Shown here: positions 8,228 to 15,803 of the stretch, piece by piece | Numbering within the stretch: the stretch's first letter is position 1 | Layout of the letters: every line of letters starts with the position of its first letter | Assembly: GCA_964423545.1 (NCBI GenBank) | Contig: CAYRFV010000040.1 | Coordinates: forward strand, 1 to 28,082 | Length of the DNA: 28,082 nt | DNA from: JALOOE01 sp964423545 | Lineage (GTDB): Bacteria; Chloroflexota; Anaerolineae; CG2-30-64-16 | Direction: 5' to 3' | Translations under genes and position numbers: made by a program | Notes under the pieces: model-generated | Database searches by the model: none | Told to the model about the DNA's origin: nothing | Seen by the model: only the letters and a program-made list of their open reading frames with translations

Positions 8228-8427
8228 TTCACCTCCTTGAGCTGCCATCTGCAGGATGGCGCTACTCCCGATACGATACCGCTCTGACCGTGCCCCTGCG
8301 AAGAACCAGAGAACGACGAAGAGATAGCCGCAGATCTCGGGGACAGACGCCCGGCTGCTCCCAGGGGAACAGTGCACAGGCGTCGCGACGCCGGCGCACC
8401 CCTTCTGACCTGCAACCACGAGACGGC

Positions 8428-8456
8428 ATTATATCCATGATCGTGCGCGAACGCAA
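8428..8456 (-). promoter_or_regulatory. Sigma-70-type promoter of the sugar transport operon
   Basis: On the minus strand there is TTGCGT (8456-8451), a 17-base spacer and a perfect TATAAT (8433-8428). It lies 34 bases past the stop of the esterase gene and drives toward the binding-protein gene, leaving a leader of about 264 bases. Just upstream and overlapping the -35 are two near-direct copies, CGTTTCGCG and CGTTCGCG, possibly a regulator site. Apart from one small leader-peptide candidate I see no other gene in 8158-8489. Confidence 0.75.
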
Positions 8457-8489
8457 TTACGCGAAACGCGGGTCGGTCGCGGCGCTCGA

Positions 8490-9155
8490 TTAGGGCATCG
8501 CGAACCACCGCATCAGCTGTTGCGCCACCAGCTCGTGCCCGCGCCGGTTGGGATGGTTGCTCCACGAAAGCAGATCGGTGACATCGCCACCTGCGGCCAC
8601 GTAGCCCTGGAAGGCCGCGTAGCTATCAACCAGTCCCACTTCGTATTCCGCCGCCAGGCGGCGGATCTGCTCGGCGTGCTCCGCCAGGTTGCGCCAGGCC
8701 TCTCCGGTCGGGTCGAGCCGCCCGCTGTTGTCCCAGGTCGGCGTCAACAGCAGCAGCCTGGCGCCGCTCGCCAGGCCGGCCTCGACCATGCGCCGCCAGG
8801 CAGACTCGGCCGCCGCCAGCCCCAGACGGCGGTCGTTGAGACCATAGTCGATCGTCACCACGTCGGGCCGGTGGCCCAGCACCTCGGCCGCGAAGCGGAC
8901 CGCCCCGGCCGGAGAGCTCTCTCCGCCAATGGCCGTGACGATGACGTTGATCACCGCGAAGGGGAAGCGGTCCTTCAGCTCCCGATGCAGTAGAGCGGGA
9001 TAGGCGCTGAAGGTGTCCGCCATCGGGGTGGCGAAATATCCCGCCGGTACGCTGTGCCCATGGCAGACGATGTTGACGGTGCGGTTGTACGGCCACTGGG
9101 CCAGCAACAGCTCGATCACCGGCCGTAGATAGGAGTTGCGTTCAGGCGCCGCCAT
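8490..9155 (-). CDS. SGNH/GDSL-type hydrolase, probable carbohydrate esterase
   Basis: A 221-residue protein starting at ATG 9155, one base after the stop of the preceding UroD-like gene (TGA, c, ATG), so translation is coupled. SGNH blocks are visible in order: block I as IVCHGHSVPAG with the Ser in GHS rather than GDS, block II Gly in AIGGESS, block III as DYGLND, and block V as SNHPNRRGHELVAQQL with the catalytic His. The Asp usually three residues before that His is a Trp here; the catalytic Asp might be the one slightly earlier in DVTDLL. No signal peptide is seen, so it would act in the cytoplasm, most simply by removing acetyl or other acyl groups from imported sugars. The exact ester is unknown. 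Confidence 0.85.
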   Translation of the reverse strand: MAAPERNSYLRPVIELLLAQWPYNRTVNIVCHGHSVPAGYFATPMADTFSAYPALLHRELKDRFPFAVINVIVTAIGGESSPAGAVRFAAEVLGHRPDVVTIDYGLNDRRLGLAAAESAWRRMVEAGLASGARLLLLTPTWDNSGRLDPTGEAWRNLAEHAEQIRRLAAEYEVGLVDSYAAFQGYVAAGGDVTDLLSWSNHPNRRGHELVAQQLMRWFAMP

Positions 9156-9156
9156 G

Positions 9157-10254
9157 TCACATCCCCACTACCGACTTGAGCTGTTCCGCCTCGGCCAACG
9201 ACGCAACCATGATGTACAGGTAGAGCCCGCGAGGGTCAAGCGCATCCACCAACCGGCGCAGCTCATCCGGAGTGAAAGAGCCGCGCACGAGCAGCGGCCG
9301 GCCTGCCGCCTGGATCCTGCGGAACGCCGGGATCATGCCGGCGATGTCCGGGCCACCCGAGTGCAGCTCGTAGTTCACCTGGAAGGCTCGAATCTCCTCG
9401 ACCTCGAGAAAGAGATCGTAGAGGAACATCGAGTTCGTGTGCAGGTGGATGAAGGTGTTGGCGAAGCGCTGCGCCACCTTACGATCCACCGGCTGCAGGA
9501 GCGCCTTGTACAGCCGCGGGGAGAAGACGCCCGATGCATCCTCTTGCAGACGGACGATCGGTCCGGGCGCCCAGAGCTGGTACTGCGCGTCGTAGTAGCC
9601 GCCGTGATATAGCGGGATTTCACGCCAAGCCGCTTCCGTGACCTGACAGAACACTTCGCCGCTGCGCTCGAGCAGCCGCGCCGTCTGCTCCGGAGATTCG
9701 ACCAGGTCGATCACATTCTGCGTGTGGCCGCGCAGCAGCGCCGCGATGTCTGACGGGCCGATCAATGTGCCGTGACTCACCGGGTAACGACCCGCCGACC
9801 GGCGCACCAAACTGCGGATGAAATCGATGTAGACTCGGAACCAGGGGTTCGTGGTATCGAGGTGCAGATCGGCCAGCCTATTCCACGGCAGAGTGCGTTC
9901 CACGCCAAGGATCGTGCCCGGCAGGATGCGCAGCGATGCGCCGAGCATGCCGTCGAGCCACGGCACCGCCTGCGAAGGGGATGCCCCGCGCAGGATATCG
10001 TCCCCCATCGCCTCGCCCTCGGCCAACAGCCGCTCCTGGTCGTCGAGGAACGCCTCCGGCGCGATCATCTCGGGAGTGAGGAACTCGAGATCCTGCCACG
10101 CCGCGCTGGCCGCGAACTCCTGGAGCGGGAACCAGCTCTTGATTGAGAGGCCGACCAGTGGCCGCTTGGCCGGGCTCCGGTTCCAGAATGCCCGGTAACC
10201 CGCGATCTTGGCCGGATCATTACCGAATGGCGCCGTTGCAGCAGGTGAAGACAC
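9157..10254 (-). CDS. UroD-like family protein C with H-x-H at the zinc-motif position
   Basis: A 365-residue protein starting at GTG 10254 with GGGAGG four bases upstream. Overall pattern follows UroD-like TIM-barrel proteins: an N-terminal segment with SIKSWFPLQEF, a central PSDIAALLRGHTQNVIDLVE helix, YYDAQYQLWAPGPIVRLQED, and then the strand FIHLHTNSMFLYDLF. In the position where zinc methyltransferases carry H-x-C there is H270-L-H272, and no Cys follows toward the C-terminus. It could still bind a metal, but not by the usual Cys-rich site. It is translationally coupled to the SGNH esterase gene downstream. Divergent from the other three paralogues in the window; the reaction is unknown and HemE activity is very unlikely. 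Confidence 0.75.
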   Translation of the reverse strand: MSSPAATAPFGNDPAKIAGYRAFWNRSPAKRPLVGLSIKSWFPLQEFAASAAWQDLEFLTPEMIAPEAFLDDQERLLAEGEAMGDDILRGASPSQAVPWLDGMLGASLRILPGTILGVERTLPWNRLADLHLDTTNPWFRVYIDFIRSLVRRSAGRYPVSHGTLIGPSDIAALLRGHTQNVIDLVESPEQTARLLERSGEVFCQVTEAAWREIPLYHGGYYDAQYQLWAPGPIVRLQEDASGVFSPRLYKALLQPVDRKVAQRFANTFIHLHTNSMFLYDLFLEVEEIRAFQVNYELHSGGPDIAGMIPAFRRIQAAGRPLLVRGSFTPDELRRLVDALDPRGLYLYIMVASLAEAEQLKSVVGM

Positions 10255-10498
10255 GAAACCTCCCGATCTCGTCCAGTACGGACGGCCCGGCCCGGGCAGA
10301 CCAACGCGGCTGCCCCGGCCGCGACCACGCGTGCTTCTCTGCCGCCCGGATCGCCAGCCGCGTCCAGACGTGCAGTCGATCGCGATTACCAGACAGCGTC
10401 TTGAGGTCGCGCAGCACGACCTGCGCGTCGCGGCCGCGGAGCCGGCTCAGGCCTGCCTCCAGGCCACGGCGCAACGCCTTTCCGTGCGCGTTGGGAGA
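10220..10498 (-). other. Unassigned short open frame, possibly a gene remnant
   Basis: A 93-codon open stretch on the minus strand, bounded upstream by TGA at 10501-10499; the first usable start would be TTG 10474, giving 84 residues. It includes LRGRDAQVVLRDLKTLSGNR and LHVWTRLAIRAAEKHAW, with codon choice like that of neighbouring real genes (CTG, CTC, GAC, AAG heavy). There is no clear ribosome site, and its 3' end overlaps the start of UroD-like gene C by 35 bases in another frame. I do not recognise the family. It may be the tail of a decayed gene between the fucosidase and UroD-like gene C, or chance. Otherwise 10255-10535 shows nothing clear. Confidence 0.3.
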
Positions 10499-10535
10499 TC
10501 ACGCCGCCCCGTCAGTTCACCGTCTGAATCGGGCG

Positions 10536-11837
10536 CTAGATCTTGTTGTCTCCCGCCCAATCCTGGCCGCCGTGCAGCTGCGGGTAGTAGCTGGCCCGAT
10601 GGAACTCGGGCGCGGCGTCAAAGACCAGCTCGAACACGGCGACTCCGGCATGAAGGTCCGGCGAGCTCTTGGGCAAGTTCTTGAGCAGGATGCGGTGCCC
10701 GCGCTGCTCAAAGGAGACCGGCGATCCATCCTTGACGAGCCGGATCGCCTTCACCGGCGACACGAAGCCGCCCAGAGCCATCTCGCCTCCCGTGGGCCAA
10801 ATCCAGTTCCAAATGTAGACATTGGCGCCATCGAAGGAGGCGGCGCAGACCCCGTTGGCGTTGCCGTAGCTGGACTTCGGCTTGACGCCATAGACGGCCT
10901 TGCCGTTTTCCGCCAGCCACTTCCCCACGGTTGTCAGCGGCGCCACGGCCTCGGCCGGGACCGAGCCGTCGGGCGTCGGGCCGATGTTCAGGAGCAGGTT
11001 GCCGCCTCCGGCCGTCACGGTGTTCAGCATCTTAATGATTCGCTGCGCGTTGTAGCTGTACGGGATGGCCTGCGCGGAATCCACGTAGCCCCAACTGATG
11101 CCGTTGAAGGTCATGCAGGCTTCCCAATCGCGATCCATCGCCGTGAGATGCTCTTCCGGGGTGCCGAAATCCTCATCCAGTCGGCTTCTGTTGTTGATGA
11201 TGATGTGCGGTTGCAGCTCGCGCACCATCTGGTTCAATTCCAACGAGTCCCAACCTTCCCAACTCTCCATCGGTCGGGCGACATCGAACCACATGATGTC
11301 GATCTTGCCGTATTGGGTCAGCAGCTCGCGATTCAGCGCCTTGATATACGCGTTGAACCGCAGCCGCGCCTGGGTGTCGAACGCGCAACGCCAGCCATCC
11401 GGGTGATGCCAATCCATCAGCGAGGAGTAGAAACCGATCTTGAGGTCGTATTCCCGACAGGCCGCTACGAATTCGGCCACGATATCGCGCTTCGGGCCGT
11501 AGTTCACCGAGTTATAGGGATTGGCTTTGGAGTCCCACAGGCTGAAGCCTTCGTGGTGACGTGTGGTCAACACCATGTACTTCATGCCGGCGGCCTTCGC
11601 CAGCTTCGCCCACTCGCGCGGCGCGCCTGGTTTCGGCATGAACTGGCTCGCCAGTTTCTCATACTCCGGGATGGGAATGTTCTCCAGCGACATCACCCAT
11701 TCATTGCGGCCAACCAGCGCGTACAGGCCGTAGTGGACGAACATCCCGAAGCGGGCTTCGCGCCACCACCCCATCCGGTCAGGTCGCGTGCTGGAGATCC
11801 ACTTTTCGTATTCAGGTTTGCTGAGCAGCTTGGACAT
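10536..11837 (-). CDS. Alpha-L-fucosidase, GH29
   Basis: A 433-residue glycoside hydrolase that removes terminal alpha-L-fucose with retention of configuration. The start is ATG 11837; AAAGGA lies eight bases upstream. GH29 landmarks: RFGMFVHYGLYALVGRNEWV near residues 29-48, the LTTRHHEGFSLWDSK block, FYSSLMDWHHPD, and IDIMWFDVARP where D185 is the expected catalytic nucleophile in the WFD motif. A C-terminal beta-sandwich follows after GNLLLNIGPTPDG. No signal peptide, so it probably acts on imported fucosides in the cytoplasm; many characterised GH29 enzymes are secreted. It has its own promoter and is followed by the unassigned frame, UroD-like gene C and the esterase. Confidence 0.95.
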   Translation of the reverse strand: MSKLLSKPEYEKWISSTRPDRMGWWREARFGMFVHYGLYALVGRNEWVMSLENIPIPEYEKLASQFMPKPGAPREWAKLAKAAGMKYMVLTTRHHEGFSLWDSKANPYNSVNYGPKRDIVAEFVAACREYDLKIGFYSSLMDWHHPDGWRCAFDTQARLRFNAYIKALNRELLTQYGKIDIMWFDVARPMESWEGWDSLELNQMVRELQPHIIINNRSRLDEDFGTPEEHLTAMDRDWEACMTFNGISWGYVDSAQAIPYSYNAQRIIKMLNTVTAGGGNLLLNIGPTPDGSVPAEAVAPLTTVGKWLAENGKAVYGVKPKSSYGNANGVCAASFDGANVYIWNWIWPTGGEMALGGFVSPVKAIRLVKDGSPVSFEQRGHRILLKNLPKSSPDLHAGVAVFELVFDAAPEFHRASYYPQLHGGQDWAGDNKI

Positions 11838-11910
11838 AGAGAGGGTCCTTTCCCTGTGAGATGCACCTCGTTGCAGCGCGCCGAGGGATTCCGAAGGCTG
11901 TGCATGCGGC

Positions 11911-11939
11911 ATTATCGCACCATCGGGCGCGCCGGACAA
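11911..11939 (-). promoter_or_regulatory. Promoter of the fucosidase gene
   Basis: Minus strand TTGTCC (11939-11934), 17-base spacer, GATAAT (11916-11911). It sits in the 120-base gap after UroD-like gene D and about 65-70 bases from the predicted transcript start to the fucosidase ATG. This suggests the fucosidase group is a separate transcription unit, perhaps with read-through from upstream. Confidence 0.6.
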
Positions 11940-11957
11940 ACCGCGGCGCGGCGCGTA

Positions 11958-13010
11958 TCAGGCGCAATGCACCTGGCCGTGCAGATCGCGGCCTTGCGCC
12001 CGGGCTGCCTCCGCCGCCTCCCGCGTCAGGTTCAGCAGCTTGATGCCTTTATCCACCGTGTGGCGATAGATCTTCTCCATATCGTTGAGATGAGGCTGTG
12101 ACAGATTGATGGCATACAGCCCGCGCAGCTCCGTCATGGCTGGAATGTAGTGGTCACCTTTGCCGCAAAAGTGGATCGCACCCCCACCGAACGCGTCCAA
12201 CAAGCGCTGGTCATAGGGCCCGATGAATTCGCGGAACATCTGCTGGGAGAAGTTCATCGCCGAGTCGTCGCGCAGCATAATCTTGCCCTTGTGGTAAAGG
12301 CCCCAGTGGGCGTTGCCTTCGGGTCGGAACGGCACGATCTGCTCCCACGCGCGCAGGAACGCGATATAGGTTGCCACGGCGAGATCGAGGAGGTCCCTCA
12401 CCAACGCGGGATCATCCAGCGCGGCATAGAAGATCGTGCTGCCCCAGACGACTTCGCAGATATCCATCGGCCCCTGCATGTCGGGATGGTAGATGAACAC
12501 ATGCTGACCGATCTTGGGATACGCCTGGCCTATCTCGACGAAGCGGTGGCCCATCTCCATAACCCGGCCGCCGTAGCCTGTGTTCAGGTCCGGCACGCCG
12601 GCGTCGATCAGGCGGCGGATCGCGGCCCTATCGTTCAGCGGCCGTGAGGTGGGCAACGTCTCCAGCTCCTCGTCCATCACGAACACCTCGACCCCAAACA
12701 GCAATGGCGCGATCGACGAGCCGTAATTGCAGCGCACATTCAGCATCGCGCCGCTGCCGTCGGCCAGCGTCTTCGAGCAGCCGCTGAACTGCTGGAGCGC
12801 CATGCTGTCGAAGTCACTCAGGGCGGCGTTGATGGAGACGTGCGGCCATTCGACTCCAGGCGCACTGGGCCGACTGCGCCGCGGGGAGAAGATGTCTCCA
12901 CGAAACCGGTTCTCGGAGAAGTCACGCCACGCCCGGAGGACGGCGTCTTCATCTTCTGGATCAATACGGGCTTCCAGGTCGTCGAGACATCGCTTGAGAG
13001 TGTCGTTCAT
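11958..13010 (-). CDS. UroD-like family protein D with H-x-C motif
   Basis: A 350-residue protein starting at ATG 13010 with GAGGAG seven bases upstream. It begins MNDTLKRCLDDLEARIDPED, a subfamily opening seen in UroD-like proteins of glycan-degrading bacteria. Residues 277-287 read GAIHFCGKGDH with H280 and C282 in the place of the zinc H-x-C site. The C-terminus ends GRDLHGQVHCA, so C349 or H348 could supply a third ligand, though this is further along than in MtaA-like proteins. Other blocks include GPMDICEVVWGSTIFYAALD and HWGLYHKGKIMLRDDSAMN. Methyl transfer to a thiol or another zinc-dependent step is possible but unproven. It lies 214 bases after the TIM-barrel gene and may still belong to that operon. 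Confidence 0.8.
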   Translation of the reverse strand: MNDTLKRCLDDLEARIDPEDEDAVLRAWRDFSENRFRGDIFSPRRSRPSAPGVEWPHVSINAALSDFDSMALQQFSGCSKTLADGSGAMLNVRCNYGSSIAPLLFGVEVFVMDEELETLPTSRPLNDRAAIRRLIDAGVPDLNTGYGGRVMEMGHRFVEIGQAYPKIGQHVFIYHPDMQGPMDICEVVWGSTIFYAALDDPALVRDLLDLAVATYIAFLRAWEQIVPFRPEGNAHWGLYHKGKIMLRDDSAMNFSQQMFREFIGPYDQRLLDAFGGGAIHFCGKGDHYIPAMTELRGLYAINLSQPHLNDMEKIYRHTVDKGIKLLNLTREAAEAARAQGRDLHGQVHCA

Positions 13011-13178
13011 GGGTCAAGCTCCTCGGAAGCAGCGAGAGCCATTCTGCGGTCCGCAGTGATGGATCGATGCCTGTCGGCTCGCAGCATCGGCACGGGGCGC
13101 TCATGGCGCTCCCAGGTGCACGGGGATTCCCTTCTTGTGCTGGCCCCTGGCGAGCGCCTGCACAGGCTATTGCCACCA

Positions 13179-13208
13179 AGCCGCCGCGCAAGCGCCAGCG
13201 GAGCGGCT
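13179..13208 (-). other. Weak hairpin after the TIM-barrel gene
   Basis: Inverted arms AGCCGC (13179-13184) and GCGGCT (13203-13208), 6 bp with an 18-base loop, begin 17 bases past the stop at 13225. There is no T-run, so termination is uncertain. I see no gene and no convincing promoter in the rest of the 13011-13224 gap. Confidence 0.25.
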
Positions 13209-13224
13209 CAGCCATGCAATCTGA

Positions 13225-14055
13225 TCACTTCAGCGACGCCTTGCTGCGGCTCTCCTGGAGCTCGACGCGCGGGGCGCGATGTTCGAGGAGCGCCAACGAC
13301 AGCTCGATGACCTCCTCGACCTCGTAGGGGGTCATCACGCCGACGCACACCATGTCGATCGGCCGCAAGGTCGCCCAGGAGAACGCCAGCCCGACCAACG
13401 GCGGGAGCCGGCCGGCCGCCAACGGCTTGATCGTGATCATCGGCTTCTTGGCGTTCCAGATCATGCGCTGCACCCAGTCCACCTCGATCTGCATCAGGAA
13501 GCCGGCCGCATTGTAGATCTGGATGTAGGTCGCGACGTCCAGGCCCGTGTTGTCGGCATAGATCGGCGTTTCGGGCATGTGCGTCGAGAGCCCCGGCGTC
13601 ATCCCACGTGCCCGGATCGCGGCCAGGATCGGCTCGATGCCTGCCAGTGAGCGGGTGCGCCGATTGACGAATGCATCGGTGGTCGCCTGGTGCGGCATGC
13701 AGAGGCTCACGCCGAGTGCGGCATACTCGTCGGCGATGCGCTCGATCTCGCCTAGACTGGCCGCGTCGCCGGCGGTCGGGAAGGTCGGGATCGAGATGAG
13801 CGTGCACTTGCGGCCCGTGCGCTGCTGCGCCTCGGCGACTCCCTCGATCAGCTTCGGCTCAGGACGCATTCCGTAGAGCGTATCGACGCCTGCTTTCATG
13901 GCGACCTCAAGGATGTCGGCCACGCGCTTGGCGTCTACTGCCTCCCGAATCATCCGGTCTTGGGCTTTGCTCGTGTGCGAAAAGCCCAGGAACCAGTTGG
14001 TTCCAATCATCAGCCGGGATACGGACAGGTTCTCGATCTGGGTTCGTGGAAACAT
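13225..14055 (-). CDS. TIM-barrel protein of unknown function (aldo/keto-reductase-like pattern)
   Basis: A 276-residue protein starting at ATG 14055, three bases after the stop of the preceding gene, with GGAG eight bases upstream. It reads as alternating strands and helices: MIGTNWFLGFSHTSKAQDRM near the start, VDTLYGMRPEPKLIEGVAEA, a SLCMPHQATTDAFVNRRT block, GLSTHMPETPIYADNTGLDV, AAGFLMQIEVDWVQRMIWNA, and MITIKPLAAGRLPPLVGLAF close to the end. The last block and the final MVCVGVMTPYEVEEVIELSL helix resemble the C-terminal part of aldo/keto reductases, but the catalytic Tyr/Lys/His set and NADPH site are not evident to me. Conserved His, Asp and Glu residues would suit a sugar isomerase or lyase. 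Function is not assigned. Confidence 0.75.
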   Translation of the reverse strand: MFPRTQIENLSVSRLMIGTNWFLGFSHTSKAQDRMIREAVDAKRVADILEVAMKAGVDTLYGMRPEPKLIEGVAEAQQRTGRKCTLISIPTFPTAGDAASLGEIERIADEYAALGVSLCMPHQATTDAFVNRRTRSLAGIEPILAAIRARGMTPGLSTHMPETPIYADNTGLDVATYIQIYNAAGFLMQIEVDWVQRMIWNAKKPMITIKPLAAGRLPPLVGLAFSWATLRPIDMVCVGVMTPYEVEEVIELSLALLEHRAPRVELQESRSKASLK

Positions 14056-14058
14056 CGG

Positions 14059-15771
14059 CTAGACTCCGTTGATGTATGATCCCGGCGCGCGATAAGCGCG
14101 CACGGTGAACGCCCAATCCACCGGCGTCAAGAAGGTGAGCAGCACGCGCACGTGGTTCGGCGCGGGTTCGGACTCGCGCATCTGCCACATGCTGTGTGCG
14201 GCAGCGCCCGGACCGATCTCGATGACATCGTTGCCGTAGCGCATGGCGGCGTGGCCCTGTTTGAGGAAGATCGTCTGCCCGGCGACCGGTCGCAGGCGAG
14301 TGTCGGCCGTCTCCCAGATGCCTCCGGGCGGAAAATCGAGCGCAATCTGGGCTGCAACCCGATCCAGCCCGTCAAGGGTCCGATAGCGGAGATCGAAGCC
14401 TGCGGCCTGCGCGTCGCCCGCCTCCTGCACCTCCAGGACGCTGTAAAGCGGCGGGAGCCAGCGCAGCGCACGCTCGTGCATCGTCTCCGACCAGCGGGCC
14501 GGCGGCACGGGGCGGCCAAGAGGCTGTTCGTAGCCGGGACGTCTCGGCCGGCGGCGGCCCTCCGACCACAGCACGACGCGACCGCCCTTGACCTCGAGCC
14601 GGTCACCGATGAAGCGGCCGCAGTCGCCCCCGAAATACGTTGCGCTGATCTTCAGACTGGTCAATTCGGCCGCGCCGAATGTCAGCGAAACGAGCCGGGT
14701 GGCATCGCGAAAGAACGATGCACTGAGCTGGCCCCGGCGCACGCGAAACACCCCATTGTGCCCCAGGTGCAGCGTGTAGTCGTCCGGCAGGGGCACATCG
14801 ACCGGCGGGGGGTCACCGTACTTGAGCAGCGGATAACAGAGCCATTCGAGATGTCCGGCCGGCGCGGCCGCTTGCTCCCACAGCCATTGTGCGGCGCGAG
14901 CAAAGACCGGATTGGGACGCAGGCCGTGGTGCAGCAGGTAACACGACGCCAGTCCGAGGGCAACCTCGCGGGTGCCGTAGTCCTGCCGACGCGAGAGGCC
15001 TGTTTCGGCTGTGCCGTCGGCGTGCAGCAGCCGCAGATCGAGCGCCAGATTCCGCTCGACGGCCTCGAGAGCAACGGGCCACCCGTAATTCTCCGCGATC
15101 AACAACAGCGAGCGGTCATTCACGGCATCGTACACGCCGACACTGCGCTCGATGAAGAACCCTTCTTCGTCCAGATCAATCCCTTCGGCCAGATAGGCTT
15201 CCACCGCCTGCCGGACGTCCAGATCGGGAAAGAGCCTGGCAGCCTGGCTCAGGGCCGCGGCAATGACCCATCGGTGGTTCGGCGTGTGAAAGCCGCCTTG
15301 CGCCATCCCCGGCACGGCGCGCCGGATGAACTGCTCGATCTTGTCCAGGAGGCTCAGCCAGTTGGGATCATCGTCGGCCCGCAGCCTCGACAGCTCGACC
15401 ACCGTGCAGAGCTGCTGGACCGTGAAACCGGTGTCCGGCGACGAGTCGTAGTTGACGGTGATCAGGTCAAGCAGGCCGCTGGCACGCTGGGCGCGCAACA
15501 TCGCGTCGGCAGCCTGAATCGCGCGAGGGAGGAAGGCCCGCGCCTTCGCCATTCGCAGGGAATCCCCCACGATCCGTGCGCCGAGCAGCCGATACGCACA
15601 TCCGGCGACGAACCCGGCTGCCAGCTGGCCCCACGGCATCCCATACTCGGGCGAGACCAGCGCCCCGCATTCGGGATGGGCGGGATCGGTGATCTGCCAG
15701 GGAGCCAGTTCCTCGACCCGACGATCGAGAAAGGGCAAGATCGCCGCAAGGCTCAAGGTGGTGTCGGACAT
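14059..15771 (-). CDS. Alpha/alpha-barrel plus beta-sandwich glycan-active protein (heparinase-like or unassigned GH)
   Basis: A 570-residue protein starting at ATG 15771 with GGAGG five bases upstream. The first ~310 residues are helix pairs characteristic of an alpha/alpha toroid, containing GGFHTPNHRWVIAAALSQAA with N165-H166-R167-W168, a stretch typical of polysaccharide lyase and related GH toroids, and ERSVGVYDAVNDRSLLLIAE. The remainder is strand-rich (FRVRRGQLSASFFRDATRLV, VVLWSEGRRRPRRPGYEQPL and onwards) and looks like a C-terminal beta-sandwich. Layout resembles heparinase II/III-like or uncharacterised uronidase-like proteins, though I cannot point to proven catalytic residues. 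No signal peptide is visible. It lies between a GH63-like gene (32-base gap) and the TIM-barrel gene (3-base gap), so the three probably act on one substrate. Confidence 0.65.
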   Translation of the reverse strand: MSDTTLSLAAILPFLDRRVEELAPWQITDPAHPECGALVSPEYGMPWGQLAAGFVAGCAYRLLGARIVGDSLRMAKARAFLPRAIQAADAMLRAQRASGLLDLITVNYDSSPDTGFTVQQLCTVVELSRLRADDDPNWLSLLDKIEQFIRRAVPGMAQGGFHTPNHRWVIAAALSQAARLFPDLDVRQAVEAYLAEGIDLDEEGFFIERSVGVYDAVNDRSLLLIAENYGWPVALEAVERNLALDLRLLHADGTAETGLSRRQDYGTREVALGLASCYLLHHGLRPNPVFARAAQWLWEQAAAPAGHLEWLCYPLLKYGDPPPVDVPLPDDYTLHLGHNGVFRVRRGQLSASFFRDATRLVSLTFGAAELTSLKISATYFGGDCGRFIGDRLEVKGGRVVLWSEGRRRPRRPGYEQPLGRPVPPARWSETMHERALRWLPPLYSVLEVQEAGDAQAAGFDLRYRTLDGLDRVAAQIALDFPPGGIWETADTRLRPVAGQTIFLKQGHAAMRYGNDVIEIGPGAAAHSMWQMRESEPAPNHVRVLLTFLTPVDWAFTVRAYRAPGSYINGV

Positions 15772-15803
15772 GATGCCCTCCGATCGATACGCTCACCGAG
15801 ACG

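Noticed and set aside
10143..12101. 652-codon open frame on the plus strand
   Set aside because: It is antisense to the GH29 fucosidase, and parts of UroD-like genes C and D, which have clear family motifs. The protein is His/Arg/Gln-rich without any recognisable domain, as expected from GC-rich antisense sequence.
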